A stretch of 64,000 nt of DNA from Medakamo hakoo (taxonomy: Eukaryota; Chlorophyta; Trebouxiophyceae; Coccomyxaceae): the NCBI GenBank assembly GCA_026636295.1, contig CP089456.1, positions 248,001 through 312,000 on the forward strand, given 5' to 3'. The stretch's first letter is position 1. Each line of letters begins with the position of its first letter. The notes under the pieces are model-generated. The model was given only the letters and a program-made list of their open reading frames with translations. It had not been told where the DNA came from and made no database searches. This document shows positions 38,339 to 48,743 of this stretch, piece after piece. The position numbers and the translations under genes are program-made.

Positions 38339-40869
38339 CTAATTGAACATGGCCGCCACCGCCGCCTGCGCTTCCCACCCGTGCGCATTCAAGCTGTCGA
38401 TTGCCGCTTCCCGGGACAGGCCCGTAAACTCCATGACCAGGGTGACGGCTTCCTCGTCGAGCGGCGGGCCACCACCACCACCGTTCCCACCGTTCCGACC
38501 GCCGCCGCGCGGCGGCGGCGGTCCGTCGTCGTCGTCGCTGGACGTGGGCATGGGGCGACCCTCACCGTCGTCGTCGTCGTCGACGACGCCGTCGTCGTCG
38601 TCTTCGCTCATGGTGTGGCCGCCGCCGTCCGTGTCGGAGGGCGCGGGGTCGCCCGAGTCAGCGAGCGCGTGCTCGAGCGCGACCGCGGCCGCGCTCCGGG
38701 CGCCCGGCTCCTCCGCCCGCACCAAGTCGGCCGCCGCGCGGATCGCGCGCATCATGGCCACGTCACCCGACCGGGCGGCCGCCTCGTACAGATCCCGGTG
38801 GTGGGCGGGAATTTCTTCCGGCCCGCCGCGCGCGATGCGCGGGTCGCCGTGCCCGCCGCGCGGCTGCGCGCCGCCGACGATGGTGGGCGAGCCCGCGGCC
38901 GGCCGGCCAGCCGTGGCTTCCGCGCGTTGCACCGCCGCGGCCAGGCTCCACCCGGGCGGGCGCAGGGCGTTCACACCGGCAGCAGAAGAGAAGACGTCCT
39001 GGATCAAGCGCTGGACGCTGGACCACAGCGCGTGCGCGTCCAGCAAGGAGGCGATGAGGACGGCGAGGCGGGGGTAGAGCGGCGCGCCGGCCGCGTCCGC
39101 GATGGCGGCGCCCAGCGCCGGGTCGAGCCCGCCCGGCCAGGCGGGCGGTGCGCACGGCGTGCCGGCGGCGCCTCCGCCTTCCGGCGACGCCTTGCCACGC
39201 CCTCCCATGTCGTCGTCCTCCTGCTGCTGGCTGTGGCTGGCGGGCAACAAGCCCGCGACGGCGGCTTTGATGTCGTCGTGCAGAGCTGGGTTGCCCGCAG
39301 CGAGTGGGGCCAGGCGCGTGCGCGCGAGGGACAGGGCGCCGAGCGCGTCGCCCGCGGACGCCAGGGCTGCGAATCGGGCGCGCAGCAGGGCGAAGGCCAC
39401 GTCCGGACGGCGGGCCAGCAAGCCCGGGCAGGAGGCTTCCAGAGACGCTTCGACGGCGTCGGCGTCGCCCGCGGCCGCGGCCGCAGCGAGGCGCGACGCG
39501 GCGGCAGCAGGCGCGGCGCACGCCGGCGCGGCGCCCTCCGTCCACCGCGGCCGTGGGCTGCCGGGCGAGCCCGCCTTTGTCCACGGCCCGTCCACCAGCC
39601 CACGCACGGCCGCGTACTCGGCGGCCAGGCCGGTCAGCAGGGCGCGGCCGCCGGTGAGGGCGCCCAGCTCATCCACCAGCGCGCCGTTGCGGCCGCGCCC
39701 GCCCGCGTCGCGCAGGGCGGCCGCGGCTTCTTCCCGGGGCAGGACGAGTGCGATGCGCAGGCGCTGGACGTCGCCTTCGATGGTGGTGATGTCGGCGGGT
39801 GTGGCGGTGGCGGCGGTCGCGAGCGGCGGCCACTCCGTGTGGCCGCCGCCCTCACCACCGCCCTCCTCCTCCAGCGGCGGCGGTGGCGGGGCCAGCGGCC
39901 GCCCGTCCCGCGCCCCGCCGGCCAGGGCTTCCAAGCTCGCCACATCCAGCGGGCGCCGCCCGCCCGCGGCCCGCTGGGCTAGGGCGAGGTACCGCACCGC
40001 CGCCTCCAGGCGCGGCGGCACCCACCGGGCAGCGGCGCGCACCGACCGCGCGGCCAGGCCGGCCAGGGCCGCGCGGGACGTGTCGGACCAGAGAGCCGCG
40101 ACGTCAGGTGGGGGCAGGGTGGAGGCCTTGGCCGTCGTCGGCGCGCCGGATGGGGGCTTGGACGCACCGCCGGCGGGCGGCGGGTCGCACACCAGCGCGA
40201 GCAGCGTCGCACGAAAGGCTGGGAACTCGTCCGGCGCGGCGCCCGCGGCGCGTGGGGCCAGGCGGGTGCGCAGAGCTTCCAGGGCGGCCGCGCGGCGCTC
40301 CGCCGCCGTCCCCCCACCGCGCAAAAGGTCCAGGACGTGCTGGCGTTCGAGGCGGAAGCGCAGGCGCTCGTCCGAGGGCGGTGGTTTGGGCGGCGGGCCG
40401 TGCGGCGGGCCCAGGAGGGCCGGGTGCGCGGCGTACGCAGCTTCCAGGGCGCGCGGAATGTCACCGGCGATGATGGCGGACCGGACGGTCTCGGCGGCGG
40501 CACGTTTCGCGGCGTTGCGGGCGGCGGGCGCGGGGACGGGCTGTTGTTGTGTAGTGGGGTTGGTGGGAGGGCGAGCGCAGGTGAGAGCGAAACGAAAAGG
40601 GATGCGTCGGGGGAAAAGAAAAAGAAACACACCGCCCACACATCGACGCCCCGCACCTCGATGCAGCCTTCCTGCGCCAGGTAGTCCAGGACCATGTCGT
40701 CCAGGGCGGTCCAATGGACGTCGGGTTTGGGCGGCGGTGGCGGCGTGGCGGGAGGCGGGGACGCGGCCGCGGTCGTGTCGCCGCCACCCGACGCATGGCC
40801 CGTCGTCGTCGCGGCGCGGCCGCTGGGCGAGGCGCCGGCGGCGTCGCCCTCGGCGCGGGTGCCGGCCAT
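38339..40869 (-). CDS. LisH-CTLH protein with C-terminal UBA domain (GID/CTLH-type)
   Basis: Two exons (40869-40657, 40540-38339; 116-bp intron in phase 0) give 804 aa. Residues about 52-71 (WTALDDMVLDYLAQEGCIE) form a LisH motif. Residues about 85-150 form a CTLH domain: AETVRSAIIAGDIPRALEAA, then LRFRLERQHVLDLLRGG. Helical CRA-like segments follow (DEFPAFRATLLALVCDPP region). Such proteins (GID8/TWA1, RanBPM, RMND5 relatives) build the CTLH/GID E3 ubiquitin ligase. Unusually, the protein runs on for some 600 residues of helical and disordered sequence and ends in a UBA-like domain: LDEEAVTLVMEFTGLSREAA, then NAHGWEAQAAVAAMF. The UBA would bind ubiquitin. The gene ends with TAG. Alternative donors exist near 40650, but only GTGCGG at 40656 keeps phase. 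Confidence 0.75.
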
Positions 40870-41247
40870 GTGGATGGCGTGAGACGCGCTGTGTCGGAGA
40901 GGCGGGCTGTGTTGTTGTGATGGAGGGGGGCGGGGCGGTTTCTTTTTGTTTCCCGTCGTTTTGCGCCCTCTCCCCCCCGACGCCGCGGTTGAGCGCAGTG
41001 TGTGCACACGAGCCAGAGACCAATTATTTTCTCTCGCGCCCCTTTTTTTGCCGGACGGGGGCGCCTGGATCGCGCACCTCCACGGCCCGCTGCCTCTTTG
41101 GCACGCACGCCCAGAGCGCCACTTACTCGTCAGCCCACCTAGCGCTGGGGAGGCACGAGCTAGAGAGGAGAGCGCAACGCGCGAGCGCTGAGGCTGCCGC
41201 GCCTCTCTTCCGCCAACCTCCCTTCTTCTCAACACACCTCCTCCGCC
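40870..41247. promoter_or_regulatory. Divergent intergenic region, LisH and SPF30-like genes
   Basis: 378 bp between start codons. It holds an AT-rich patch with a T-run at 40939-40950 and ATTATTTTCTC near 41024-41034, a T7 run at 41044-41050, and no supported gene. Confidence 0.45.
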
Positions 41248-42099
41248 ATGGCCGACGCTGACGCCGACGCTGACGCGCCCGCCCTGAAATCCCGGGCCGA
41301 GCTGGAGGCCGACCTGGCCGAGTACGAGGAACAGCTGGCCCAGGTGCAAGCCCTGCTGGAGGCCGACCCGGCCAATGGCGAGGCCGGCGACATCCGGGAC
41401 GGCCTGGTGGAGGTGATTGCGCTGACAAAGGACCTCGTCCGGGACGCGGTGGCGGCGGAGGAGGGGGAGGAGGGGGGCGGCGCGGCCGGGGGTGAGGCCA
41501 CTGGTGCTGCTGCTGCTGGCGCTGCTGCGCCTGCGCCGCCGCGGCCACCAGCGCCCAAGCGGTCGCGGTGGGAGGCGGTGCCGGAAGAGGCAGCGGCCGC
41601 AGCTCCACACGCCCGCCCGCCGCCGCTCGTGCTGGACGAGGAGCCCGCGCCACCTGCACCGCCGCCGCCGCCGCCCAAGCGGTCCAAGCCCGCGGGACCG
41701 CCGTCCACGACCGTCGTCCAGGCGGAGATGCCGGCGTGGATGACCATCAGCCGGGACGACGACGAGGCGACGCGCGCGTCGAAGCTCAAGCGCCAAAAGG
41801 CGTGGAAGAGCAAGCAGCGGCTGGCGGCGCGGGATGCGGAGGCGTCACAAAAGGCGGCGTCCTGGCAGGCGTTTGCTACGGGGAAGGGAGCCAAAGCCAA
41901 GCCGGGTTTCTTGAGCACGACGGCCAAGCCGTCGCTGTTCTCGACGGCGGGCGGGCTCGGGCGTGGTGGCGGGGGTGCTGGTGCTCGTGTCGGTGTGGTG
42001 GGGGGCGGTGGCCGTGGGAGTGGGAGTGCGCCCGCGCCGCCGCCCGTTGTGCGGCGGGGCGTGCCGCCGCCGCCCGCGCGCCGGGCCAAGGACGGGTGA
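41248..42099 (+). CDS. SPF30/SMNDC1-like splicing protein lacking the Tudor domain
   Basis: Intronless 283-aa protein. Residues about 14-60 (RAELEADLAEYEEQLAQVQA, then DGLVEVIALTKDLVRDA) match the N-terminal helices of SPF30/SMNDC1. Residues about 165-215 match the C-terminal block of plant SPF30: SKLKRQKAWKSKQRLA and ASQKAASWQAFATGKG, then PGFLSTTAKPSLF (cf. the family's 'F...SIFKSP'). SPF30 joins the U2 snRNP and tri-snRNP during spliceosome assembly, and its central Tudor domain normally binds symmetric dimethyl-Arg. Here the centre (about 60-160) is only Ala/Pro/Glu-rich sequence with two KR-S patches. No Tudor barrel can be seen, and there is no intron in which it could hide. The gene ends 99 bp from the convergent P4-ATPase stop. 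Confidence 0.65.
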   Translation: MADADADADAPALKSRAELEADLAEYEEQLAQVQALLEADPANGEAGDIRDGLVEVIALTKDLVRDAVAAEEGEEGGGAAGGEATGAAAAGAAAPAPPRPPAPKRSRWEAVPEEAAAAAPHARPPPLVLDEEPAPPAPPPPPPKRSKPAGPPSTTVVQAEMPAWMTISRDDDEATRASKLKRQKAWKSKQRLAARDAEASQKAASWQAFATGKGAKAKPGFLSTTAKPSLFSTAGGLGRGGGGAGARVGVVGGGGRGSGSAPAPPPVVRRGVPPPPARRAKDG

Positions 42100-42198
42100 A
42101 GTGTGTGAGCGCGGTGGACATGTTTCCAGGCGGAACCAAACAAAAAAAAAGGCTAGCCACAACAGACACCACTCCACCACCCCCGTCCTCTCTCTCTC

Positions 42199-45100
42199 TC
42201 ATTGCAGCAGCGACGACCGCGCCTCATCCGGCGGCGGCGGCGACACCGGCGGCGGCGACGGCGGTAAGGGAGCCAGGCCAGCCGGCGAGCCGCGCCGGGA
42301 CGTCAGCCCGCGGGCGGCCAGGGCGATGGCTTCCACCGCGCTGAACCGGCGCTTGTGCGCCGGTCCAGCGCCCGACGGCCGGCCCGGCGCGGCGGCCGAC
42401 GGCCGGCCGCCACCCGCCACCAGGCTGTCCGATGCGACGCGCCGGCTGGCACTGCCGACCGACCGCCCGCTCCCACCCCCGCCGCCACGCCGGGCCGCGT
42501 CCCGGTCCGCGAAGAAGGAGTCGAAGCCGGGCGAATCAAAGGCGTAGCCAGTGTGCGGCGTGGAGCCGCCCGGCGTCGCTGGCGGCTGTCGTGCTGCTGC
42601 CGCGGGCGCCGCGACGGCCGTGAGCTGGATGGAGTGCGGGGCGGCGGTCGACGTTTTGATGGGTTTCAGGCGGCGGGTGGTGGGCGAGGCCGCGGACTCC
42701 GTGTCGGCGGGCGCGGGCGCGACCCGGCCAGACGAGGCGGTGGTCGTCTTGCGCAGCGCGACGACCACCACGTCCGGGAGCAGGGAGGCGGCCGTGCCCA
42801 GGACGAGCGCGATCCAGGCCGACGGCAAGCGGACCAGGCGACCGGCCACGCCGTGCATGGCCCCCGACGGCGCGATGCCGGCCAGCAGGCGCGGCGGCGC
42901 GGCCGAGTAGGCGGCCAGGTAAGCCGCCAGCGCGGCCAACGACCCGGCCACCGACGCGGCGTGGCCGACAGTCACCGTGCGGGACGCGAGGAGCAGCCGC
43001 AAATTCACGACCGTCACAACCAGGACAAAGCCGACGGTGCCCGTCTCCCACAGGCCGAGCGGCCCGCCGTCCGGCCCGCCGCCCGCGCCGACGGCCAGCA
43101 CGAGCATGGGCACGGCAAAGCAGACGAGCGAGTGATACACCGCGGTCGCGGCCCAGGCGCACAGCGCGCCGGCGCCCAGGCCCGCTCCCGCTTGGGTGGC
43201 CCGGTACAGGTGTGGGGAGGCCCGGGCGGTGGCCCGCGGCACGTCACGGTCGAGCAAGCCGGCCGCGATGACGGGCGCAGACGTGAAGAGCAGGTTGAAG
43301 AGGGACTGGGGGAGGGGAGGGGGTGGATGGGATGGGGGGAGACTGGTGGGCGCAACGTGCGCGGTGCGGCTCTTTCCGCCCTCCCGCCAGGGCGCACACC
43401 ACACACACGCACACACCTGGTGCCAGTCGTCGTACAGACGCTGGGCAGAGAAGCCCGTGAACATGTTGAACCAGAACTGGGTCAGCGTGTAGACGGCGTT
43501 CTTGTAGAAGAAATAGCTGGAGGCGGGAGGAATGGAGAGAGGTGTGTGAGAGGGTTGGGGTTGGCTCGAGGGGGCGCGACCCGCTCCAGAGCAGCTGAGC
43601 GTTCTCCTCCCTCTCCAAAACAAGGCCCAACTCACCAGATGACCAGCGCAATGCGCTGGTATGACCACCGCCCGTGGACGAGCAGCAGGTCCGCCAGGAA
43701 GCGGAATTGGGCGAGCGCAAAGTCGGCCGCCATCACAGCCTGCATGCCCTCGTTTCCAGCGATGCCGACGCCCACGCCCGCCGCCTGGATCATGCCCACG
43801 TCGTTGGCGCCGTCGCCGATGGCCAGGGTGACGCCCGCTTTGGCTTTGCGGAGCAAGTGAGCGACTAGGGCTTTTTGCAGGGGCGACGCCCGGCAAAAGA
43901 TGACGGCCTCGGACGCGAGGGCCAGGCGCATGAGGTCGGACCGGTATGGTTTTTCGAGGAGGATGGACATGGCCGAGCCTTCGACGACGAGAGCGCGGGG
44001 TGGGCTGGGCATGCGGGTTGTGGTGGTGGTGGGTGTGGCGGGGTCGGCGCCGACACGGGCGCCGGCACGGCCCCCGCCTCCCCACCAGGGCGGGCGGCGG
44101 GGCGGGACAGGCGGGTGGTGGGTCGCACTGCCGTCCTCGTCGAGCGCCGCGACGGCCGCGGCCAGCTGAGCCACCACATCCGCCCGCACCGCCGCGTCGG
44201 CCGGGTGAGCGTGCGCGCCGGTAGGCGTGGCGGGTGGAGGAGGGGCAGGAGGCGGCGGGGTTGTCGTGGCGGTCGCGGCGGCCGTGGCCGTGGTTGCGGC
44301 GGCGGCTGAGGTCGCCAGCCCGCCGACCCCGCCCAGCCCGCCGCCCAGCCCTGGCGCGATCGCGGTCCGCACTTGGCCGCCGTGCAGCAGGCGGCATGCG
44401 TACCCAATGTTGACGGCCGTCTCCATCTTGTCGCCCGTCAGCATCCAGACGCGCACGCCCGCGGACCGGAGGGTTTCAATGCACTCGCCCGCGCCCTGGT
44501 GGTGGTCGGGTGGTGGGTGGTGGGGTGAGGGGAGTTGTTGAGGCAGTGGGGCGGGGCGCGCTCGCTGTCCATCTCCTCCCCGCCCTTCATCCACTGCCAC
44601 ACCTCTTGTAACCGGTCTTCGATGCCCGTCGCACCGATCAGGCTCAGCCCCACCTCCATGGCGTCCGCCGCGGCTTCCAGCGCCGCCTCGCGGCCTTCCA
44701 GCGCTGCGCGCGCGGCCGCGAAACGGGGCAGCCACTCCCGGACTTGGGCCGCGGGCACGGTGCGGCCGGCCACGCACAGGGTGCGCAGGCCCGTACCGCC
44801 GAAGGTGGCCAGGTGGGCGGCCGTGGACGGCCAGTGCGCGGTGGCGGCCGGGTCGGCCTGGTCGAGCAGCGGCTGGATGGCCGTGTCTGCCCCTTTGGTC
44901 AGCAGAAGGGCGGGGGCGTCCGGGTCGGCGGGCGTGCCTGGGTCGTCCCGCCGGCGCAGCAGCACGGACTGGCGGCGGCGGGCGGCCGTGAATTCCAGGA
45001 CGGCCAGGACGTCGTACGTGACTTGGACGGAGGCGGTGGGCGGAGGAGGGGGGAGCGCGCTGCCGCCGTCTGCGGACGCGACGGTGGGCGGCGGGGCGAA

Positions 45101-47269
45101 CGCCGCGGGTTCCGCGAGCGTGATGGCGCCCGGCGGCCGGGCCAGGAGGGCGAAGCCCGCGTCCCGGGCCGCGCCGACGAGGGCGGCCTCGTCGGGAGAC
45201 GCCGCCTGGTACCGGACAGCGTGCGGGTTGATGGGAGTGGGAGCGGTGGTGGTGGATGGAGAGGCGGAGGCAGCGCCCGCCGCGTCGGCCGCCGCCGCAC
45301 CGACCGCTTCCGGGATGACGGTGTGGCACAGGGCCAAGGCGCGGAAGAAGGCGGCCAAGCCCGGCGCGGCGCCGGGTAAAGCCTGCCAGGCACCCCCCGC
45401 CAGCCGCGGGTCGGCGTGCGGGGGCGGCGGGGCTGGGTGGGTGGGGTGGGTGGTGGTCGTGGTGGTGGCCGTGGTGGCCGTGGTGGCGGTGGTGCTGGGA
45501 ACGCCGCCGCCAGGGGACGGCGCGCCGTACACGACGCCCTCCACGGCCGCCGCACAGAACACCATGCGATTGGCCGTCAGCGTCCCCGTCTTGTCCGTCA
45601 GCACGACGCCGACCTGGCCGAGCTCTTCATTCAGGTTCGACGTGCGCGCGGCCGCGGGCGTGTCGGACGCCCGGTCGTACATCGCCCGGTCGCCGGCGAT
45701 GAAGGTGGCGGCCTGGGCGTACTTGACGACTTCGATGGACACGTACAAAGAGATGGGGATGAGTGTGGAGTAGAGGGCGAGGGCGGTGAGGGCGCCCAGC
45801 GCGGCCGCGACGGCGCGGCGCGTCGGGTCAAAAGCCAACGCGGCCGCGCCACGGCCGGCGTCGCCCGGGTCGCCCAGGGCTAGGTACCATTGCCGGCCTG
45901 TGGCGTCGAGCCACGCCGCACCCAGCCCCGCGTCCAGCGCCGCCATGGCGCCCAAGGCGCCAAACACCATGGCGACCAGCCCGTCCAGGCGGCGCTCGAC
46001 GGCCGAGCGCTTGGACGGAACGGCCGTCGCGTTGCGGGCGACCTTGGCGTCCCGGCCCGTGAAGACGACGACGCCGGCGGCCCAGGCCGTGTTGCGCAGG
46101 ACGCACCCGCGGAGGAGGAGCTGGTCCGGCGACAGCGGGATGGTGGCGGCGGCCGGCGTCATGAGGTTGCCAGTGAAGCGGTAGATGTGCGGGTTGGGGT
46201 GCTCGCACCCGACGGTCACGCCCCGGACGGAGGCTGCCAGGGCGACGGGGTCGGCGTCCGCCCCGCCGCCGGCCGCGCCCCACGTCGCTTCCGCGGCTTG
46301 GCGCAGCTTCAGGTTCGTTTCGCCGTCCAGGCCGGCCGTCTCAACGTACGCGACGCCGGCCGGGTTGGAGGTGGCCAGCAGGACCGCGTCGGCGGGCAGG
46401 GGTTCGCGGTCGCGGACGAGGATGACGTCGCCCACAGCCACGTCTTTCCAGCGGGACAGGACAAAGGATGGAGTGGTGGTGGACGGCGGCGGGGCGGGCG
46501 GGGCGGTGGAGGTGCGACGCCACCACCCGCCACCCTTGCGCCCCTTCCCATCCGCGTCCGGGTTGCCCGTCTTCAGCACCAGCACGCCGCGCGCGTTCAT
46601 GGCCCGGTCTTTGGCGGCGCGTTTCACGTCTTCCACCGCTTCCTTGGCCAGGGACGCCGCGACGACCAGGACCAGGGGGACGATGTTGGTGACGGGCGAG
46701 ACGGGCGAGACGGGCGAGAGGGACAGCGCGGCGACGCCCAGAAAGTACAAGTTGGCCACCCGACGAAACTGTTCAAACAGGCCCTTGGGCAGGAAGGTGA
46801 GCGGCGTGTACTTGGTGGTGCGCAGGGCGTTGGACTGTGGTGGTGTGGGAGGTGTGTGGTGTGGCGGGCGGGAGTGGGGAGGGGTGGACGGATGGATGAG
46901 AGAGGGAGGGAGTCTACTTAGGGCGCACGTGTCTGTTCGCGTGCCGAGGTTGTTTGGGGGGAGGGGCGTGCGCGGCCGGCAGCAGGGCGGCCACCCCTCC
47001 CATCTCTCCGCCTCCTCCCCACGCTCGTGGAGGCAGGGCGTGGCCCAGCCGCCCGCGGCGTCCCGGCGCGTGCGCGCGCCTCTCACCCCCTCCCCCCCCC
47101 ACCCCCCCCCCCACCCCAACCCAAACGCAACTGGAAAGCGCGCCCGGGCGTTGGACGCCCGGTCCGCAGCCGCGACGGTCCGCACGCCCGCGCTGGGCGC
47201 CGACGCCGGTGGTGACGGCACGGCCGAGCTGCGGCGGCGGGCGGTGGACAGGGTCGACGGGCCGACCAT
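42199..47269 (-). CDS. P4-type phospholipid-flippase ATPase
   Basis: Five exons (47269-47132, 46834-44603, 44495-43636, 43516-43417, 43305-42199) splice in phase to 1478 aa. Family signatures in order: SNALRTTKYTPLTFLPKGLF and EQFRRVANLYFL (N-terminus, M1), DGETNLK (actuator, the P4 form of TGES), VVLTDKTGTLTANRM with the phosphorylated Asp near 460, LTGDKMETAVNIGY, AIGDGANDVGMIQAA, and ICYFFYKNAVYTLTQFWFN formed across the exon 3/4 junction. P4-ATPases move phospholipids from the outer to the cytosolic leaflet, usually with a CDC50 beta subunit, which is not in this window. Low-complexity inserts lie in the A and N domains (plus coordinates about 46470-46550, 45420-45510, 44030-44350). The stretch at 46470-46550 looks intron-like but lacks an AG acceptor. 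Confidence 0.92.
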
Positions 47270-47507
47270 GGTGGGACGGGGCGCGCCCGCGCTCTCTCGC
47301 TCGCCTGGTCAACGGCCCGGGCTGCCCGGGGGTGGTCGGTTTGAGGGGCCCGCCGGCTCCGAATTCGTACACACACCTGCGTTCCCGGATTCGCCCGCGG
47401 CGCCCGGCGCGCCCCACCGACATTGGGCCAGCAGACTGGGCCTGGCCGGCAGCGCAAGGCACGCCTCAACTCTCCACCGTCGCACGACTGCACGGTCCCG
47501 CATCCAG
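47270..47507. promoter_or_regulatory. Divergent intergenic region, P4-ATPase and RING-CH genes
   Basis: 238 bp between the P4-ATPase start and the preferred RING-CH start. An alternative RING-CH ATG at 47268 lies inside a CATG that also contains the P4-ATPase start, so both starts could not have separate promoters. Confidence 0.4.
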
Positions 47508-48597
47508 ATGACGCGGCGGCGCGGCCAGCGCAGCCGCGGCGGCGCTGGTGGCCAGCGTGGCCTGGCTGTGCTCACGCCACCCGCTGCCGAGCCCGACCTA
47601 GAAGCCGGGAATGAGGCGCTGCCCGCTCAAGGTGTGTGGCGGAGATTGGCACACCCCTGGACAGCGGGTGTGGCGCGGGTGGAGCGCGTGGGCGGGCGTG
47701 GTGGCGCCCCACAGCATCACCGCGTTTTTTTTTGTCACTCGCGCGCCCGTGGCTTCCTCGACCCCCTCACCTCACTCACATCCCGCCCGGCGTTCAACGA
47801 CAGGCACTGCCACGCCGACGACCACGTCTGGACGGCCAGACGGCGACGGACACGACTGCCCACCGACGCTGGACGCGCCTGCCGCGGCGACGCCGTCGTC
47901 CTCGTCCGCGGACGAGGCGGCCTTCCACGACGTCGAGCTCGGCCGGGTCGAAGACGGACGTGCAGGCGGCACCACCACGGCCGCCGCCGCCCCCACCACC
48001 GCGCCGCCTGCCAAACCGCCGACCTTGACCTCGTCCGCGTCAGCCCTGGGCCTGTCAGAGTGCCGCATTTGCTTAGAGCCGGGCACGCCCGCCGACCTCG
48101 TCTCCCCGTGCGCGTGCACGGGGTCGGTGCAGTTTGCCCACCTCAAGTGCCTGCAAACCTGGGTAGAGGAGCGGCGCGGGCTGATGACGTGCGAGATTTG
48201 CGGTGGGCCGTACACCGCGGCCGTCGCGCCGCTGTTGGCCGAGGCGGCGGCGCGTGGCGAGGCGAGGAGGGCGGAAGCGGCGGCGGCCGCGGCCGCGGCC
48301 GCGGCCGCAGCCGCTGGCTTCGACGGCGCCGGCGTCGGCACGACCGCCACGACCGCGACCGGCGGCTGCCTGGGCTCCCCGCGCTCCCGGGCCTGGGTCG
48401 CCGCAGCCGCCGTCTTCGCCGTCGCGCTGGCCTTGCTGTACGTCGTCCTCTTTGTCGGCGGCGACCACCAGCCATCGTTCTGGGCCGTCCTGCTGCTGCG
48501 CATCCTGTCGTTCGTCCTGCCGCTGTACCTTGTTGTGCAGGCGTGCCTGACGTTCCGGCGGTACAGGCAGGCGCGCGTGGCGGCCGGGTTTGCGTGA
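47508..48597 (+). CDS. RING-CH (MARCH-type) membrane E3 ubiquitin ligase
   Basis: Two exons (47508-47631, 47804-48597; 172-bp intron in phase 1) give 305 aa. The RING-CH finger begins near residue 128: CRICLEPGTPADLVSPCAC, then GSVQFAHLKCLQTWVEER and CEICGGPY, a C4HC3 pattern with the W after the sixth ligand. An Ala run follows, then two membrane helices at about 237-260 (AAAAVFAVALALLYVVLFVG) and 266-290 (LLLRILSFVLPLYLVVQACL). This is the layout of MARCH/plant RINGv ligases, which ubiquitinate membrane proteins in endosomes, ER or plasma membrane. The start at 47508 was chosen because the earlier ATG overlaps the neighbour's start codon and adds only low-complexity sequence. Confidence 0.87.
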
Positions 48598-48743
48598 CGA
48601 CGTGGTTGGGGTTTGGCGGGGAGAGAGGGGGGGGGAGGAGGTGGTACGGGGAGGGGGTGCTAGTGTGTTACAGAACCGTTCCAGCCCTCTCACCTCCCTC
48701 CACCGGCCCCCGAAACAAAAAACTTGGACTCACGCCCAAAAAA

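Noticed and set aside
46470-46550. Possible intron inside the P4-ATPase actuator domain
   Set aside because: The stretch is low complexity and starts with a GT-like site, but no AG acceptor lies before the conserved RWKDVAVGD segment, and the frame stays open.
47268-47507. Upstream start for the RING-CH protein
   Set aside because: It overlaps the P4-ATPase start codon and adds only low-complexity residues. The Met at 47508 leaves room for promoters.
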